Positions 41,675-51,546 of a DNA stretch of 64,000 nucleotides are shown piece after piece (the first letter of the stretch is position 1; each line of letters begins with the position of its first letter). The notes beneath the pieces were generated by a model, which saw nothing but the letters and a program-made list of their open reading frames with translations, was not told the DNA's origin and made no database searches. This DNA comes from Comamonas odontotermitis (lineage in GTDB: Bacteria; Pseudomonadota; Gammaproteobacteria; Burkholderiales; Burkholderiaceae_C), in assembly GCF_020080045.1 (NCBI RefSeq), contig NZ_CP083451.1, positions 496,001-560,000 of the forward strand, read 5' to 3'. The position numbers and the translations under genes are program-made.

Positions 41675-42718
41675 TCAACCCGGGAAGTTTTCCGGTGTCT
41701 TGGCCTTGCCGCGTGCCTCTGCCGGGCTGATCACGTTGCGGCGCACCAGGTCGGTCAGGTTCTGGTCCAGGGTCTGCATACCCACGGCATTGCTGGTCTG
41801 GATGGTGGAATACATCTGCGCCACCTTGGCTTCGCGGATCAGGTTGCGGATGGCGGGGGTGCCCAGCATGATTTCGTGCGCAGCCACGCGGCCCTGGCCG
41901 TCCTTGGTTTTGCACAGCGTCTGCGAGATCACGGCCTGCAGTGATTCGGACAGCATCGCACGCACCATTTCCTTTTCTTCGGCAGGGAACACGTCGATGA
42001 TACGGTCGATGGTCTTGGCGGCCGACGAGGTGTGCAAGGTGCCGAAAACCAAGTGACCGGTTTCTGCCGCCGTCATGGCCAGGCGAATGGTTTCCAGGTC
42101 GCGCATTTCGCCCACCAGGATCGCGTCCGGGTCTTCACGCAGCGCGGAACGCAGCGCGGCACTGAAAGACAGGGTCTGCGGTCCCACTTCGCGCTGGTTG
42201 ATGAGGCATTTCTTGGACTCGTGCACGAATTCGATGGGGTCCTCCACCGTGAGGATGTGGCCGTATTCGTTTTCGTTCAGGTAGTTCACCATGGCTGCCA
42301 GGGTGGTGGATTTGCCCGAACCAGTCGGGCCCGTCACCAGCACCAGACCGCGCGGCTTGAGCGACAACTCGGCAAAGATCTTCGGTGCGTTCAGCTGTTC
42401 CAGCGTGAGAATCTTGCTCGGAATGGTACGAAACACCGCGCCTGCGCCGCGGTTCTGGTTGAAAGCGTTGACGCGAAAGCGCGCCAGACCGTCGATCTCG
42501 AACGAAAAGTCGACTTCCAGGAACTCTTCATACTGCTTTCGCTGGGCATCGCTCATGATGTCGTAGACCATCGCGTGCACCTGCTTGTGGTCCAGCGGAT
42601 CGACGTTGATGCGGCGTACATCGCCATGAACCCGGATCATTGGCGGCAGGCCGGCCGACAAGTGCAAGTCAGAAGCCTTGTTTTTGACGCTGAATGCCAG
42701 CAATTGCGTGATATCCAC
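41675..42718 (-). CDS. pilT: Type IV pilus retraction ATPase PilT
   Basis: Motor for twitching motility, 347 aa. MDITQLLAFSVKNKASDLHLSAG-type start, Walker A GPTGSGKST, Asp box HILTVEDPIEFVHESK, Walker B DAILVGEMRDLETIRLA, His box HLVFGTLHTSSAAKTIDR and the C-terminal AIRNLIREAK are all present (AIRNLIRE is a known retraction motif). It is the first gene of the minus-strand pilT-CNB-pilU set, divergent from yggS. Confidence 0.96.
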   Translation of the reverse strand: MDITQLLAFSVKNKASDLHLSAGLPPMIRVHGDVRRINVDPLDHKQVHAMVYDIMSDAQRKQYEEFLEVDFSFEIDGLARFRVNAFNQNRGAGAVFRTIPSKILTLEQLNAPKIFAELSLKPRGLVLVTGPTGSGKSTTLAAMVNYLNENEYGHILTVEDPIEFVHESKKCLINQREVGPQTLSFSAALRSALREDPDAILVGEMRDLETIRLAMTAAETGHLVFGTLHTSSAAKTIDRIIDVFPAEEKEMVRAMLSESLQAVISQTLCKTKDGQGRVAAHEIMLGTPAIRNLIREAKVAQMYSTIQTSNAVGMQTLDQNLTDLVRRNVISPAEARGKAKTPENFPG

Positions 42719-42756
42719 TGCAGTTCCCTCTTTGATTTGTTACTCTGCCAAGCATT

Positions 42757-43485
42757 ATGAGCACGATTGTCGAAAAAATTCAGCACATACACCAGCAAAT
42801 CGACGAGGCTTGCCGCGCTGCGGGGCGCCCCGTGGGCAGCGTAGCGCTGCTGGCTGTCTCGAAAACCTTCGGTGTGGACGCGATTGCAGACGCCATTGCC
42901 GCAGGGCAGCAAGCGTTTGGAGAAAACTACATTCAGGAAGGCGTGGAGAAGGTTGGCTACTTTGCCGAGCAGCCCGCCTACCGGGACAAGGGCCTCGTCT
43001 GGCACTGCATCGGCCCGGTGCAAAGCAACAAGACCCGACTGGTGGCCGAGCACTTTGACTGGGTGCACACCATCGACCGCCTCAAGATCGCGCAGCGCCT
43101 GTCGGAGCAGCGGCCCGAACACCGGGCGCCTCTGCAGGTCTGCATCCAGGTCAACGTGGATGGCGGCACCACCAAATCTGGCGTGGCGCCCGCCGACGTG
43201 GAAGCGCTGGTGCGCGAGGTGGCGCAACTGCCTCGCCTTGCCCTGCGTGGTGTGATGAGCATCCCTGACGCCGCGCCCGATTTCGAGGCGCAGCTCGCCT
43301 TGCATCAGCGCGCCAAGGCCGTTTTTGACGATATTGCGAGGCTGGGCCTGCCGCAGCTGGCGCAGTGGGACACCTTGTCGCTGGGCATGACGGCCGACCT
43401 GCAAGCCGCCGTGCAGGCCGGATCGACCATGGTGCGCGTGGGCAGCGGGATTTTCGGCAACCGCAACTATGCGACAGCAGGTTGA
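42757..43485 (+). CDS. Pyridoxal phosphate homeostasis protein (YggS/PLPBP)
   Basis: PLP-binding alanine-racemase-fold protein without known enzyme activity that buffers cellular PLP. It is 242 aa. The PLP lysine is Lys36 in VALLAVSKTF. FGENYIQEGVEK, WHCIGPVQSNKTR and the C-terminal LSLGMTADLQAAVQAGSTMVR are family hallmarks; the final VRVGSGIFGNR binds phosphate. It is divergent from pilT with a 38-base gap, the same arrangement as in many proteobacteria. Confidence 0.95.
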   Translation: MSTIVEKIQHIHQQIDEACRAAGRPVGSVALLAVSKTFGVDAIADAIAAGQQAFGENYIQEGVEKVGYFAEQPAYRDKGLVWHCIGPVQSNKTRLVAEHFDWVHTIDRLKIAQRLSEQRPEHRAPLQVCIQVNVDGGTTKSGVAPADVEALVREVAQLPRLALRGVMSIPDAAPDFEAQLALHQRAKAVFDDIARLGLPQLAQWDTLSLGMTADLQAAVQAGSTMVRVGSGIFGNRNYATAG

Positions 43486-43487
43486 TG

Positions 43488-43550
43488 ATTTGCTATTATT
43501 TTTGAATGCTCTCTGATTGCTGGATAAGCGCCAGCGCAGCATTTTGGTCA
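43488..43550. repeat. Extragenic palindrome, copy 3
   Basis: TTTGCTATTATTTTTGAATG then GCTGGATAAGCGCCAGCGC and an ATTTTGG end. Same family as the copies at 35.5, 37.0, 44.8, 51.1 and 56.7 kb. Confidence 0.6.
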
Positions 43551-43638
43551 AATGAATGCGGACTGCATGCTGCCGGGGCTGCGTGATAAGCTGACGCCCC
43601 GGTACCCTCTTACCTGCAAACCTTCCCAAGGAGACACC

Positions 43639-44775
43639 ATGCCTGGATTGCTGCCTGACGTCGATCCCGATGGCCTGCTGGAGTTTTCGGTCGTCTACAC
43701 CGACCGCGCGCTCAACCACATGTCCAAGAAATTCATTGGCGTGATGGGCGACATTCTCCACATCCTCAAGACCACCTACCACGCGCACACGGCCGTCATC
43801 GTGCCCGGCAGCGGCACCTTCGGCATGGAAGCCGTCGCCCGCCAGTTTGCCAACAAGGCCAAGGTGCTCATCGTGCGCAATGGCTGGTTCAGCTACCGCT
43901 GGACGCAGATTTTCGAAGAGGGCGGCCTCGGTGGCGGCGCCGTCATCTGCAAGGCACGCCCCTTGGGCAATGGCGCGCAGGATGCGTGGGCGCCGTGCCC
44001 CGCAGACGAAGTGGCCGCCACCATCCGCAAGGAAAAGCCCCAGGTCGTGTTTGCGCCGCATGTGGAAACGGCCAGCGGCATCATCCTGCCTGATGACTAC
44101 CTGCAGACGATCAGTGCGGCTGCGCACGAAGTGGGCGCGCTCATGGTGCTCGACTGCGTGGCCAGCGGCGCCATGTGGGTTGATATGCAGAAAACCGGCG
44201 TGGATGTGCTCATCACCGCGCCGCAAAAAGGCTGGAGCGGCACGCCCTGCTGCGCCATGGTCATGCTCTCCGAGCGGGCGCGAAAGGCAATCGATGACAC
44301 CAAGAGCAGCAGCTTCTCCTGCGACCTGAAGAAGTGGATGCAGATTGCCGAAGGCTACGAGAAAGGCCAGCACGCCTACCACGCCACCATGCCAACCGAT
44401 GCCCTGGTGCATCTGCGCGATGTGATGAAGGAGGCCGAAGGCTACGGCTTTGACAAGCTGCGGCAGGAGCAGATGCTGCTGGGCCAGAAGGTGCGCGAAC
44501 TGCTCGAATCGCGGGGCTTTTCCAGTGTGGCGGCGCAAGGCTTCAAGGCGCCGGGCGTGGTGGTGAGCTACACCACCGATCCAGACATCCAGAACAGCAA
44601 GAAATTCGCCAGCGTCGGCCTGCAAACGGCAGCTGGCGTGCCGCTCATGTGCGACGAAGGGCCGGATTTCAAGACCTTCCGCATCGGCCTCTTCGGCCTG
44701 GACAAGTGGCACAACGTCGACAGAACCGTCGGCCATTTGCGTAAAGGGCTGGACGATTTGGGTATCAAAGGTTAA
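43639..44775 (+). CDS. Class V aminotransferase (alanine-glyoxylate/serine-pyruvate type)
   Basis: PLP enzyme of 378 aa. The PLP lysine is Lys197 in LITAPQKGWSGTPC, with VLDCVASGAMWVD supplying the Asp that contacts the pyridine nitrogen, and VPGSGTFGMEAVARQ near the N-terminus binding phosphate. This suits the alanine-glyoxylate or serine-glyoxylate aminotransferase group. ATG 43639 has AAGGAG eight bases upstream; the frame extends 29 codons further without support. Amino donor and acceptor cannot be assigned from sequence alone. Confidence 0.9.
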   Translation: MPGLLPDVDPDGLLEFSVVYTDRALNHMSKKFIGVMGDILHILKTTYHAHTAVIVPGSGTFGMEAVARQFANKAKVLIVRNGWFSYRWTQIFEEGGLGGGAVICKARPLGNGAQDAWAPCPADEVAATIRKEKPQVVFAPHVETASGIILPDDYLQTISAAAHEVGALMVLDCVASGAMWVDMQKTGVDVLITAPQKGWSGTPCCAMVMLSERARKAIDDTKSSSFSCDLKKWMQIAEGYEKGQHAYHATMPTDALVHLRDVMKEAEGYGFDKLRQEQMLLGQKVRELLESRGFSSVAAQGFKAPGVVVSYTTDPDIQNSKKFASVGLQTAAGVPLMCDEGPDFKTFRIGLFGLDKWHNVDRTVGHLRKGLDDLGIKG

Positions 44776-44777
44776 CT

Positions 44778-44836
44778 TCTGTTTTGATAGCTGCTGGCGC
44801 GCACCCGAAGCGCGCAAAATGCATTTTTTCTGGTTT
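44778..44836. repeat. Extragenic palindrome, copy 4
   Basis: CTTCTGTTTTGATAGCTGC then TGGCGCGC and GCGCGCAAAATGC with T-rich end. Same family as the others, with a shorter stem. Confidence 0.5.
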
Positions 44837-44856
44837 TAGGAAACGGATTTTTCAGC

Positions 44857-45273
44857 ATGAAAGCATTGACCGCCAGCGCCCTGTGCGCTGCCATCGCCCT
44901 GTCTGCCGGCTTCGCCCACGCCCAGACCAAGCCAGTCACCACCAAGAGCGGCTTGGTGTACGAGAGCGTGAAGGAAGGCACGGGCGCCAGCCCCAAAGCC
45001 AGCGACACCGTCAAGGTGCACTACAAGGGCACCTTCCCTGACAGTGGCAAGGAGTTCGACAGCTCCTACAAGCGCGGTGAGCCGATCGAATTTCCGTTGC
45101 AAGGCGTGATTCCTTGCTGGACCGAAGGCGTGCAGATGATGAAGGTGGGCGGCAAGGCCAAGCTGACCTGCCCACCCGGCATTGCCTACGGCGCGCGCGG
45201 TGCGGGCGGCGTGATTCCTCCCAATGCAACCTTGAACTTCGAGGTGGAACTGCTGGGCATCAAGGGCCAGTAA
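44857..45273 (+). CDS. Periplasmic FKBP-type peptidyl-prolyl isomerase
   Basis: Prolyl isomerase of 138 aa with a signal peptide (residues 1-23, cleavage after AHA). One FKBP domain covers the mature protein: VKVHYKGTFPDSGKEFDSSY, EFPLQGVIPCWTEGVQMM, CPPGIAYGARG and IPPNATLNFEVELL, with the active-site aromatic and Asp residues in place. It should help fold envelope proteins. It is a single-gene unit ending at a terminator hairpin. Confidence 0.95.
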   Translation: MKALTASALCAAIALSAGFAHAQTKPVTTKSGLVYESVKEGTGASPKASDTVKVHYKGTFPDSGKEFDSSYKRGEPIEFPLQGVIPCWTEGVQMMKVGGKAKLTCPPGIAYGARGAGGVIPPNATLNFEVELLGIKGQ

Positions 45274-45308
45274 AACGCCCGTCATCCGATGCCGCATCGG
45301 TAGATGCG

Positions 45309-45344
45309 AGGCCTGGACGCGGAAACCCGTGTTCAGGCCTTTTT
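45309..45344 (+). terminator. Terminator after the FKBP gene
   Basis: Stem AGGCCTG-A / T-CAGGCCT with GGAAACC loop and a run of five T. Confidence 0.8.
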
Positions 45345-45378
45345 CATTGGACGGGCAGGGCGCCGCTGGTGGCCTCCG

Positions 45379-46179
45379 TCAATAGTCGCCCATATTTTCG
45401 GTATAGCCCAGCAGCAGGGTACGTTGCGTCTGCAGCAATTGCTCCAGGGTCTGCCACGCGGGGTGCTGCAGCACCTCATTGTCCTGGTCGCTGCCGTACA
45501 AGGTGCGCAACTCGTCCACCAGGTGACGTGCTTCGTCGCTGCCGAGCGGGGCTTGGCGCACAAAACCCATCCAGGCGGCGCCCATACCGAAAAATCGGTA
45601 GCTCCATTGCGCAGCCAGATGGCGGATGACGGCATGGTTCTGGAAGGTGTCCCAGTCGCAGCTGAAATAGCCATTGGGCTGGCCGGCGATCATCAGGTCA
45701 TCTGACGGCACCGGCAGGCGCTGGATGTAGACCACCTCGTCCAGCAAGGCATCGGGGTCGGCGTTGACGGATACCAGCGAATCGATGTCCTCGGGGGCTG
45801 CATTGAGGCTGCCGCATACGTCGCTCCAGGTCTGCGCCAACTCCGGGCTGGCCAGTTGCTGCACGCGGTGCTGCAGGCAGGCCAGTTCCCAGGCGGTGAG
45901 CTCGGCGGGGGCATCCCAGTCCATGTTTTCGGGCGCATCTACCTCCAGCCGCTCGTCGCTGCGGGCATGGCCGCTGGTATAGCTGCACTGGGCGATGTCG
46001 TCCAGGGTGCACAGGTAGCGGTGTAATGGATCGGCCGCGCGAAGGCCATCCAGATGCGCGAGAAGCGCTTCCAGGCTGCCGGGCGCTTCCACCCATTCAA
46101 ATGCAAAGTCGTAGTTCAGGCGGCGAAAGGGAATAGGGTCCGCCTGGTGCCCAGGGGGTGGAAAGCGACCAGTTTTCAT
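45379..46179 (-). CDS. Conserved-looking cytoplasmic protein of unknown function
   Basis: I do not recognise the family of this 266-aa protein. It is acidic, has no signal peptide and no membrane segment. The most distinctive stretch is in the second half: QRLPVPSDDLMIAGQPNGYF, followed by CDWDTFQNHAVIRHL and YRFFGMGAAWMGFVRQ, which looks like a conserved core. Codon use resembles its neighbours, so it is a genuine gene. It faces the FKBP gene and lies 66 bases downstream of norR on the same strand; no functional link to norR is evident. Confidence 0.75.
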   Translation of the reverse strand: MKTGRFPPPGHQADPIPFRRLNYDFAFEWVEAPGSLEALLAHLDGLRAADPLHRYLCTLDDIAQCSYTSGHARSDERLEVDAPENMDWDAPAELTAWELACLQHRVQQLASPELAQTWSDVCGSLNAAPEDIDSLVSVNADPDALLDEVVYIQRLPVPSDDLMIAGQPNGYFSCDWDTFQNHAVIRHLAAQWSYRFFGMGAAWMGFVRQAPLGSDEARHLVDELRTLYGSDQDNEVLQHPAWQTLEQLLQTQRTLLLGYTENMGDY

Positions 46180-46245
46180 AGGGTGTTCTGTGGCAGATGG
46201 CCCACATCCTGGGCGCTTGGAATGGAGGGGGAGGGCGGCACGTTC

Positions 46246-47892
<1,647 letters not shown>

Positions 47893-47960
47893 TGCATTTT
47901 TGGGTTGTCAGTATGACTGCAATCATTGTGCAGCACATTGATATTCCTCAAGAATGGCGT

Positions 47961-47976
47961 TGGCACGCTATCTGCA
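47961..47976 (+). promoter_or_regulatory. Sigma-54 (-24/-12) promoter of hmp
   Basis: TGGCAC-N5-CTGCA, with GG at 47962-47963 and GC at 47974-47975, exactly 12 bases apart. Consensus is TGGCACG-N4-TTGCA. It lies about 33 bases before the hmp start codon. Confidence 0.75.
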
Positions 47977-48008
47977 CTACAGAAGATGAATACACGCAAG
48001 GAGTAAGC

Positions 48009-49187
48009 ATGCTGACTGACCGTCAAAAAGAGATCGTCAAATCCACCGTACCGCTACTGGAGACAGGCGGCGAGGCGCTGACCACGCATTTCTACAAGAT
48101 CATGCTGGACGAATACGCCGAGGTGCGCCCGCTGTTCAACCAGGCCCACCAGCAAAGCGGCGCCCAGCCGCGCGCCTTGGCCAATAGTGTGTTGATGTAT
48201 GCCAAGCACATCGACAAGCTGGAGAATCTGGGCGACCTGCCCGCGCAGATCGTGAACAAGCATGTGGCGCTGCAGGTGCAGGCCGAGCACTACCCCATCG
48301 TCGGCACCTGCCTGCTGCGCGCCATCCGCGAGGTACTGGGCGCTGAAATTGCCACCGACGAGGTGATCGCAGCCTGGGGTGCTGCCTACCAGCAGCTCGC
48401 CGATATCCTGATCGCTGCCGAGCGCAGCGTGTACGACCGTACGGCCGAGGCAGAAGGCGGCTGGCGCGGCGAGCGCGCCTTCAAGGTGGAGAAGAAGGTG
48501 GAGGAGAGCGCCGAGATCACCTCGTTCTACCTGGTGCCCGCCGATGGCGGTGCGGTGATCGCCCATCTGCCGGGCCAGTACATCGGTTTGCGTGCCATGG
48601 TGGACGGCGTGGAGCAGCGCCGCAACTATTCGCTCTCGGCCCCGGCCAACGGCAGGAGCCTGCGCATCAGCGTCAAGCGTGAGGCGGGTGGCAAGGTGTC
48701 CAACTTTCTGCACGACCAGGTGCAGGTGGGCGACACGCTGCAGCTCTTCCCTCCGGCAGGCCACTTCACGCTGCAGGAAAGCAGCAAGCCGCTGGTGTTG
48801 ATCAGCGGCGGCGTCGGCATCACGCCTACGCTGCCCATGCTGGCCACCGCGCTGGCGGCCCAGCGCCCGGTCACGTTCATCCACTGCGCGCGAGATCGCT
48901 CGGTGCATGCCTTCCGCGAGCGCATCGACCAGTTGGCTGCCGAACACCCGCAGCTCACACGCTACTACTGCTATGACCGCGCGGTGCCGGAGGACGCGGT
49001 CGATGCCGAAGGCTATCTGACCGAGCAGCGCCTGGGCGAATGGCTGCCCGCTTCGCGCGATGCGGACGTGTACTTCCTCGGCCCGCGCCCGTTCATGCGC
49101 GTGCTCAAGCGCTCGCTCCACAGCCTGGGCGTGCCCGACAAGCAGGTGCGCTACGAGTTCTTCGGCCCCGCCGAAGCCCTGGCCTGA
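48009..49187 (+). CDS. hmp: Flavohaemoglobin, NO dioxygenase
   Basis: Detoxifies nitric oxide to nitrate using NAD(P)H and oxygen; 392 aa. The globin domain (1-140) starts LTDRQKEIVKSTVPLLE and has the haem-binding His in VNKHVALQVQAEHY. The FAD domain has RRNYSLSAPANG and the NAD domain has GGVGITPTLPML and YFLGPRPFM. ATG 48009 follows AAGGAG; the frame runs further upstream but into the promoter. A sigma-54 promoter and three NorR-type sites precede it, so induction by NO is expected. Confidence 0.95.
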   Translation: MLTDRQKEIVKSTVPLLETGGEALTTHFYKIMLDEYAEVRPLFNQAHQQSGAQPRALANSVLMYAKHIDKLENLGDLPAQIVNKHVALQVQAEHYPIVGTCLLRAIREVLGAEIATDEVIAAWGAAYQQLADILIAAERSVYDRTAEAEGGWRGERAFKVEKKVEESAEITSFYLVPADGGAVIAHLPGQYIGLRAMVDGVEQRRNYSLSAPANGRSLRISVKREAGGKVSNFLHDQVQVGDTLQLFPPAGHFTLQESSKPLVLISGGVGITPTLPMLATALAAQRPVTFIHCARDRSVHAFRERIDQLAAEHPQLTRYYCYDRAVPEDAVDAEGYLTEQRLGEWLPASRDADVYFLGPRPFMRVLKRSLHSLGVPDKQVRYEFFGPAEALA

Positions 49188-49223
49188 TGCGGCCCATCTC
49201 CCACGCCGCTGCACAGCAATAAA

Positions 49224-49313
49224 AAAAGAGCTGCCTGCGCAGGTCTTCAGGGCACTTCAATGGAAATATCCGTTGAATGCCTTGAGGAGCAAGCGCAGGC
49301 AGCTCACTTTTTT
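49224..49313. terminator. Long imperfect hairpin, bidirectional terminator
   Basis: GAGCTGCCTGCGC and GCGCAGGCAGCTC form the base of a stem that continues imperfectly for about 35 bases each side (ending TTCAATGG / CCGTTGAA), flanked by A6 and T6. It separates hmp from the convergent DUF3297 gene. Confidence 0.7.
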
Positions 49314-49366
49314 GAAGGCTGGCGCGGCGGCGCTTGCAGCGTCATGCCGCTCGGTGCCGGCTGGCG

Positions 49367-49624
49367 TCAGTCTTTGTAATACGCCTCGACGAGGCCCTTG
49401 ATCTTGATCAGCAGTGGGCGGCCCTTGCGGTCCACCGTCTTGCCGGCGGGCACCTTCACCCAGCCTTCGCTCACGCAGTATTCCTCGACATCATTGCGCT
49501 CGGTGCCGTTGAAGCGGATGCCGATGTCGTGGCTGAACACCTCGCGCACAAAGTGCGGGCTCTTGGGGTCGATGGACAGGTGGTCGGGCAGTACGGGGCG
49601 GTCGGTGTTGTTGGTATCGGTCAT
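49367..49624 (-). CDS. DUF3297 family protein
   Basis: Small protein of 85 aa. It matches the DUF3297 pattern throughout: LPDHLSIDPKSPHF near the start, IGIRFNGTERNDVEEYCVSE in the middle and PAGKTVDRKGRPLLIKIKG towards the end. The function of this widespread family is unknown. ATG 49624 gives the usual family N-terminus; a very long overlapping frame upstream is the antisense of the DUF445 gene. It stands alone, facing hmp. Confidence 0.88.
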   Translation of the reverse strand: MTDTNNTDRPVLPDHLSIDPKSPHFVREVFSHDIGIRFNGTERNDVEEYCVSEGWVKVPAGKTVDRKGRPLLIKIKGLVEAYYKD

Positions 49625-49801
49625 GCTTGGCCTTGAAAGTGGATGGCCGCCATTGTCCATACTTTGCAATTCCACCGGGAGCTGGGCCAATTCCGATGGC
49701 CAGAAATGGGCCGGAATTGAAACCGGCGCCCCGCGCCGTGTGGCAAAGGAGGGGGGCTGGCCGACTTGGCAACTGCCGACGCTTGCCGCTACAGTGGGCC
49801 C

Positions 49802-51121
49802 ATGCCGATGCTTCTGACCGAAGAGCAGCAGAACCTGCTGCGCCGCGCCAAGCGTACCCCGCTGCTGCTGCTGGTTGCAGTGGCAATGTTGTTTGTGCTG
49901 GCCAGCTGGAGCCTGGGCCAGCCCTTTGCTCACTCTGAGCGCTGGCAGCTGGCGCTGCGCTGCCTGCGCGCGATGACCGAGGCGGGCATGGTGGGCGCGC
50001 TGGCCGACTGGTTTGCCGTGTCGGCGCTTTTCAAGCACATCCCCATTCCCTGGATTTCGCGCCACACCGCCATCATTCCGCGCAACAAGGACCGCATCGG
50101 CGAGAACCTGGCCGTGTTCGTGCGCGAACGCTTTCTTGACGGTGACTCGCTGGTGCAACTGGTGCGCACGCACCAGCCTGCCGACAAGATGGCGCAGTGG
50201 CTGCGCTCGCCCGCCAATGCCGAGCTGCTGGGCCACCAGGTGGCGCGCCTCGCGGCCGCTGCGCTGGCCACGGTGCAGGATGCGCAGGTGGAGCGCTTCA
50301 TCAAGCTGGCGCTGCGCACGCTGCTGGGGCAGCTCGATCTGTCCAAGTCGCTGTCCAGGGTGTTGACTGTGCTGACCCATGAGGGCCGCCACCAGGTGCT
50401 GCTGGAGCAGGCGCTCGACAAGCTGGTGGAGCTGCTGCGCGAAGCCGAGACGCGGGAGCTGATGGCGCAGACGATTGCCCATTGGCTCAAGACCGAGCAC
50501 CCGTTGAAGGAAAAGATGCTGCCCACCGGCTGGCTGAGCGACAAGGGCTCGGCCATGATCGCCAGCAGCCTGGAGCATCTGCTCGATGCCATTGCTGACA
50601 ACCCCGGCCATGTGCTGCGCGCCAAGTTCGACGAAACCATGCAGGAATGGATCGCCCGCCTGGAGAACGACCCCGCATGGCACCAGAAGGGCGAGGAAGT
50701 GCGCCGCTACCTGCAGCACGACGCCGCCGTTGGCCAGTATGTGCAGGAGCTGTGGCAAAGCCTGCGCGCCAGCCTGCAGCGCGACCTGGCCAATGAGCAT
50801 TCGGCCGTGGCGCGCAATGTGCGGGGCATGGGGCTGTGGCTGGGCAAATCGCTGTCCGCCGACGATGCCCTGCGCGCTTCGTTGAACGAGCGCATGGAGA
50901 TCTGGGTGCGTGACCTGGCGCCCGAGATTTCGCAGTTCTTCGGCACCCACATTGCCGATACCGTCAAGCGCTGGGATGCGAAGGAGCTGAGCGATCTGAT
51001 CGAGTGGAACATCGGCCGCGATCTGCAGTACATCCGCATCAATGGCACCTTGGTGGGCGGGCTGATCGGCTTTGTGCTGTTTTGGCTGGGGTGGCTTGCC
51101 GCGCGGCTGGGCGCAGGTTGA
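49802..51121 (+). CDS. DUF445 family membrane protein
   Basis: Protein of 439 aa with one membrane segment at each end (about residues 20-40, LLLLVAVAMLFVLASWSLG, and about 417-435, VGGLIGFVLFWLGWLAA) and a long helical region between them. EAGMVGALADWFAVSALFKHI and PIPWISRHTAIIPRNKDRIG are the DUF445 signature. The function is unknown; the fold suggests a long periplasmic or cytoplasmic coiled region held at both ends. ATG 49802 or 49808 are both possible. Confidence 0.88.
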   Translation: MPMLLTEEQQNLLRRAKRTPLLLLVAVAMLFVLASWSLGQPFAHSERWQLALRCLRAMTEAGMVGALADWFAVSALFKHIPIPWISRHTAIIPRNKDRIGENLAVFVRERFLDGDSLVQLVRTHQPADKMAQWLRSPANAELLGHQVARLAAAALATVQDAQVERFIKLALRTLLGQLDLSKSLSRVLTVLTHEGRHQVLLEQALDKLVELLREAETRELMAQTIAHWLKTEHPLKEKMLPTGWLSDKGSAMIASSLEHLLDAIADNPGHVLRAKFDETMQEWIARLENDPAWHQKGEEVRRYLQHDAAVGQYVQELWQSLRASLQRDLANEHSAVARNVRGMGLWLGKSLSADDALRASLNERMEIWVRDLAPEISQFFGTHIADTVKRWDAKELSDLIEWNIGRDLQYIRINGTLVGGLIGFVLFWLGWLAARLGAG

Positions 51122-51122
51122 G

Positions 51123-51180
51123 TCTGCTATCAAGATTGAATCTGCTGCGCAGGACAGGCAAGCGCCAGCGGCTGTTTTTA
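51123..51180. repeat. Extragenic palindrome, copy 5
   Basis: TCTGCTATCAAGATTGAATC then CTGCTGCGC and AAGCGCCAGCGGC with a T-rich end. Same family as the copies at 35.5, 37.0, 43.5, 44.8 and 56.7 kb. Confidence 0.55.
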
Positions 51181-51268
51181 GTGCTCCCAAGCCTGATTCC
51201 GAAGAAGCTGCAGCAGCTCGCCACCGTCCAATTTCTTCACATTCGGCAACACTTCTTCATTCATGTTT

Positions 51269-51289
51269 ATAATGAGAATTGTTCGCATT
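51269..51289 (+). promoter_or_regulatory. Fur-box-like site
   Basis: ATAATGAGAATTGTTCGCAT resembles the Fur consensus of GATAAT-type hexamers in direct and inverse order (AATGAGAATT ... ATTC-type half inverted). It lies about 260 bases before the TonB receptor start, consistent with iron control of receptor and binding protein. Confidence 0.65.
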
Positions 51290-51546
51290 ACAATTCAGGC
51301 AATTCGCGTTTTCCCTTTGCCCAGCCATATGGCACTTGCCCTCGTGCAATCGCTGCCATTCTTCACGCCTCACTAGCGGGCGTGTGTAGCCAGGACGGAC
51401 TCCCTCCGAGCACCGTGGCCGCAGCCCTCACAACAAGCGAATGTTCGCTGGTCCGTTGCCAGCTTCCAGGTTGATCGCGACTGGCTCGCGCAACCCGTGG
51501 AGCGCTGCCGCGTGACTGTTGTTTACCACTAGTTTTGAGCTTACCC
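51290..51546 (+). other. Leader of the TonB receptor gene
   Basis: About 255 bases between the Fur-box-like site and the receptor start. No gene or known riboswitch fold is recognised; the core motif of a cobalamin riboswitch was looked for and is not convincing. Confidence 0.35.

Noticed and set aside
42637..44817. A 726-codon minus-strand frame over yggS and the aminotransferase gene
   Set aside because: Antisense shadow of two well-supported genes.
49367..51190. A 607-codon minus-strand frame covering DUF3297 and DUF445
   Set aside because: Only the last 85 codons (the DUF3297 protein) look like a protein; the rest is antisense to the DUF445 gene.
51290..51546. Cobalamin riboswitch before the TonB receptor
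   Set aside because: Only a weak AGCCAGGA-like word is present; the rest of the conserved core is missing, while a Fur-box-like site gives a simpler explanation.
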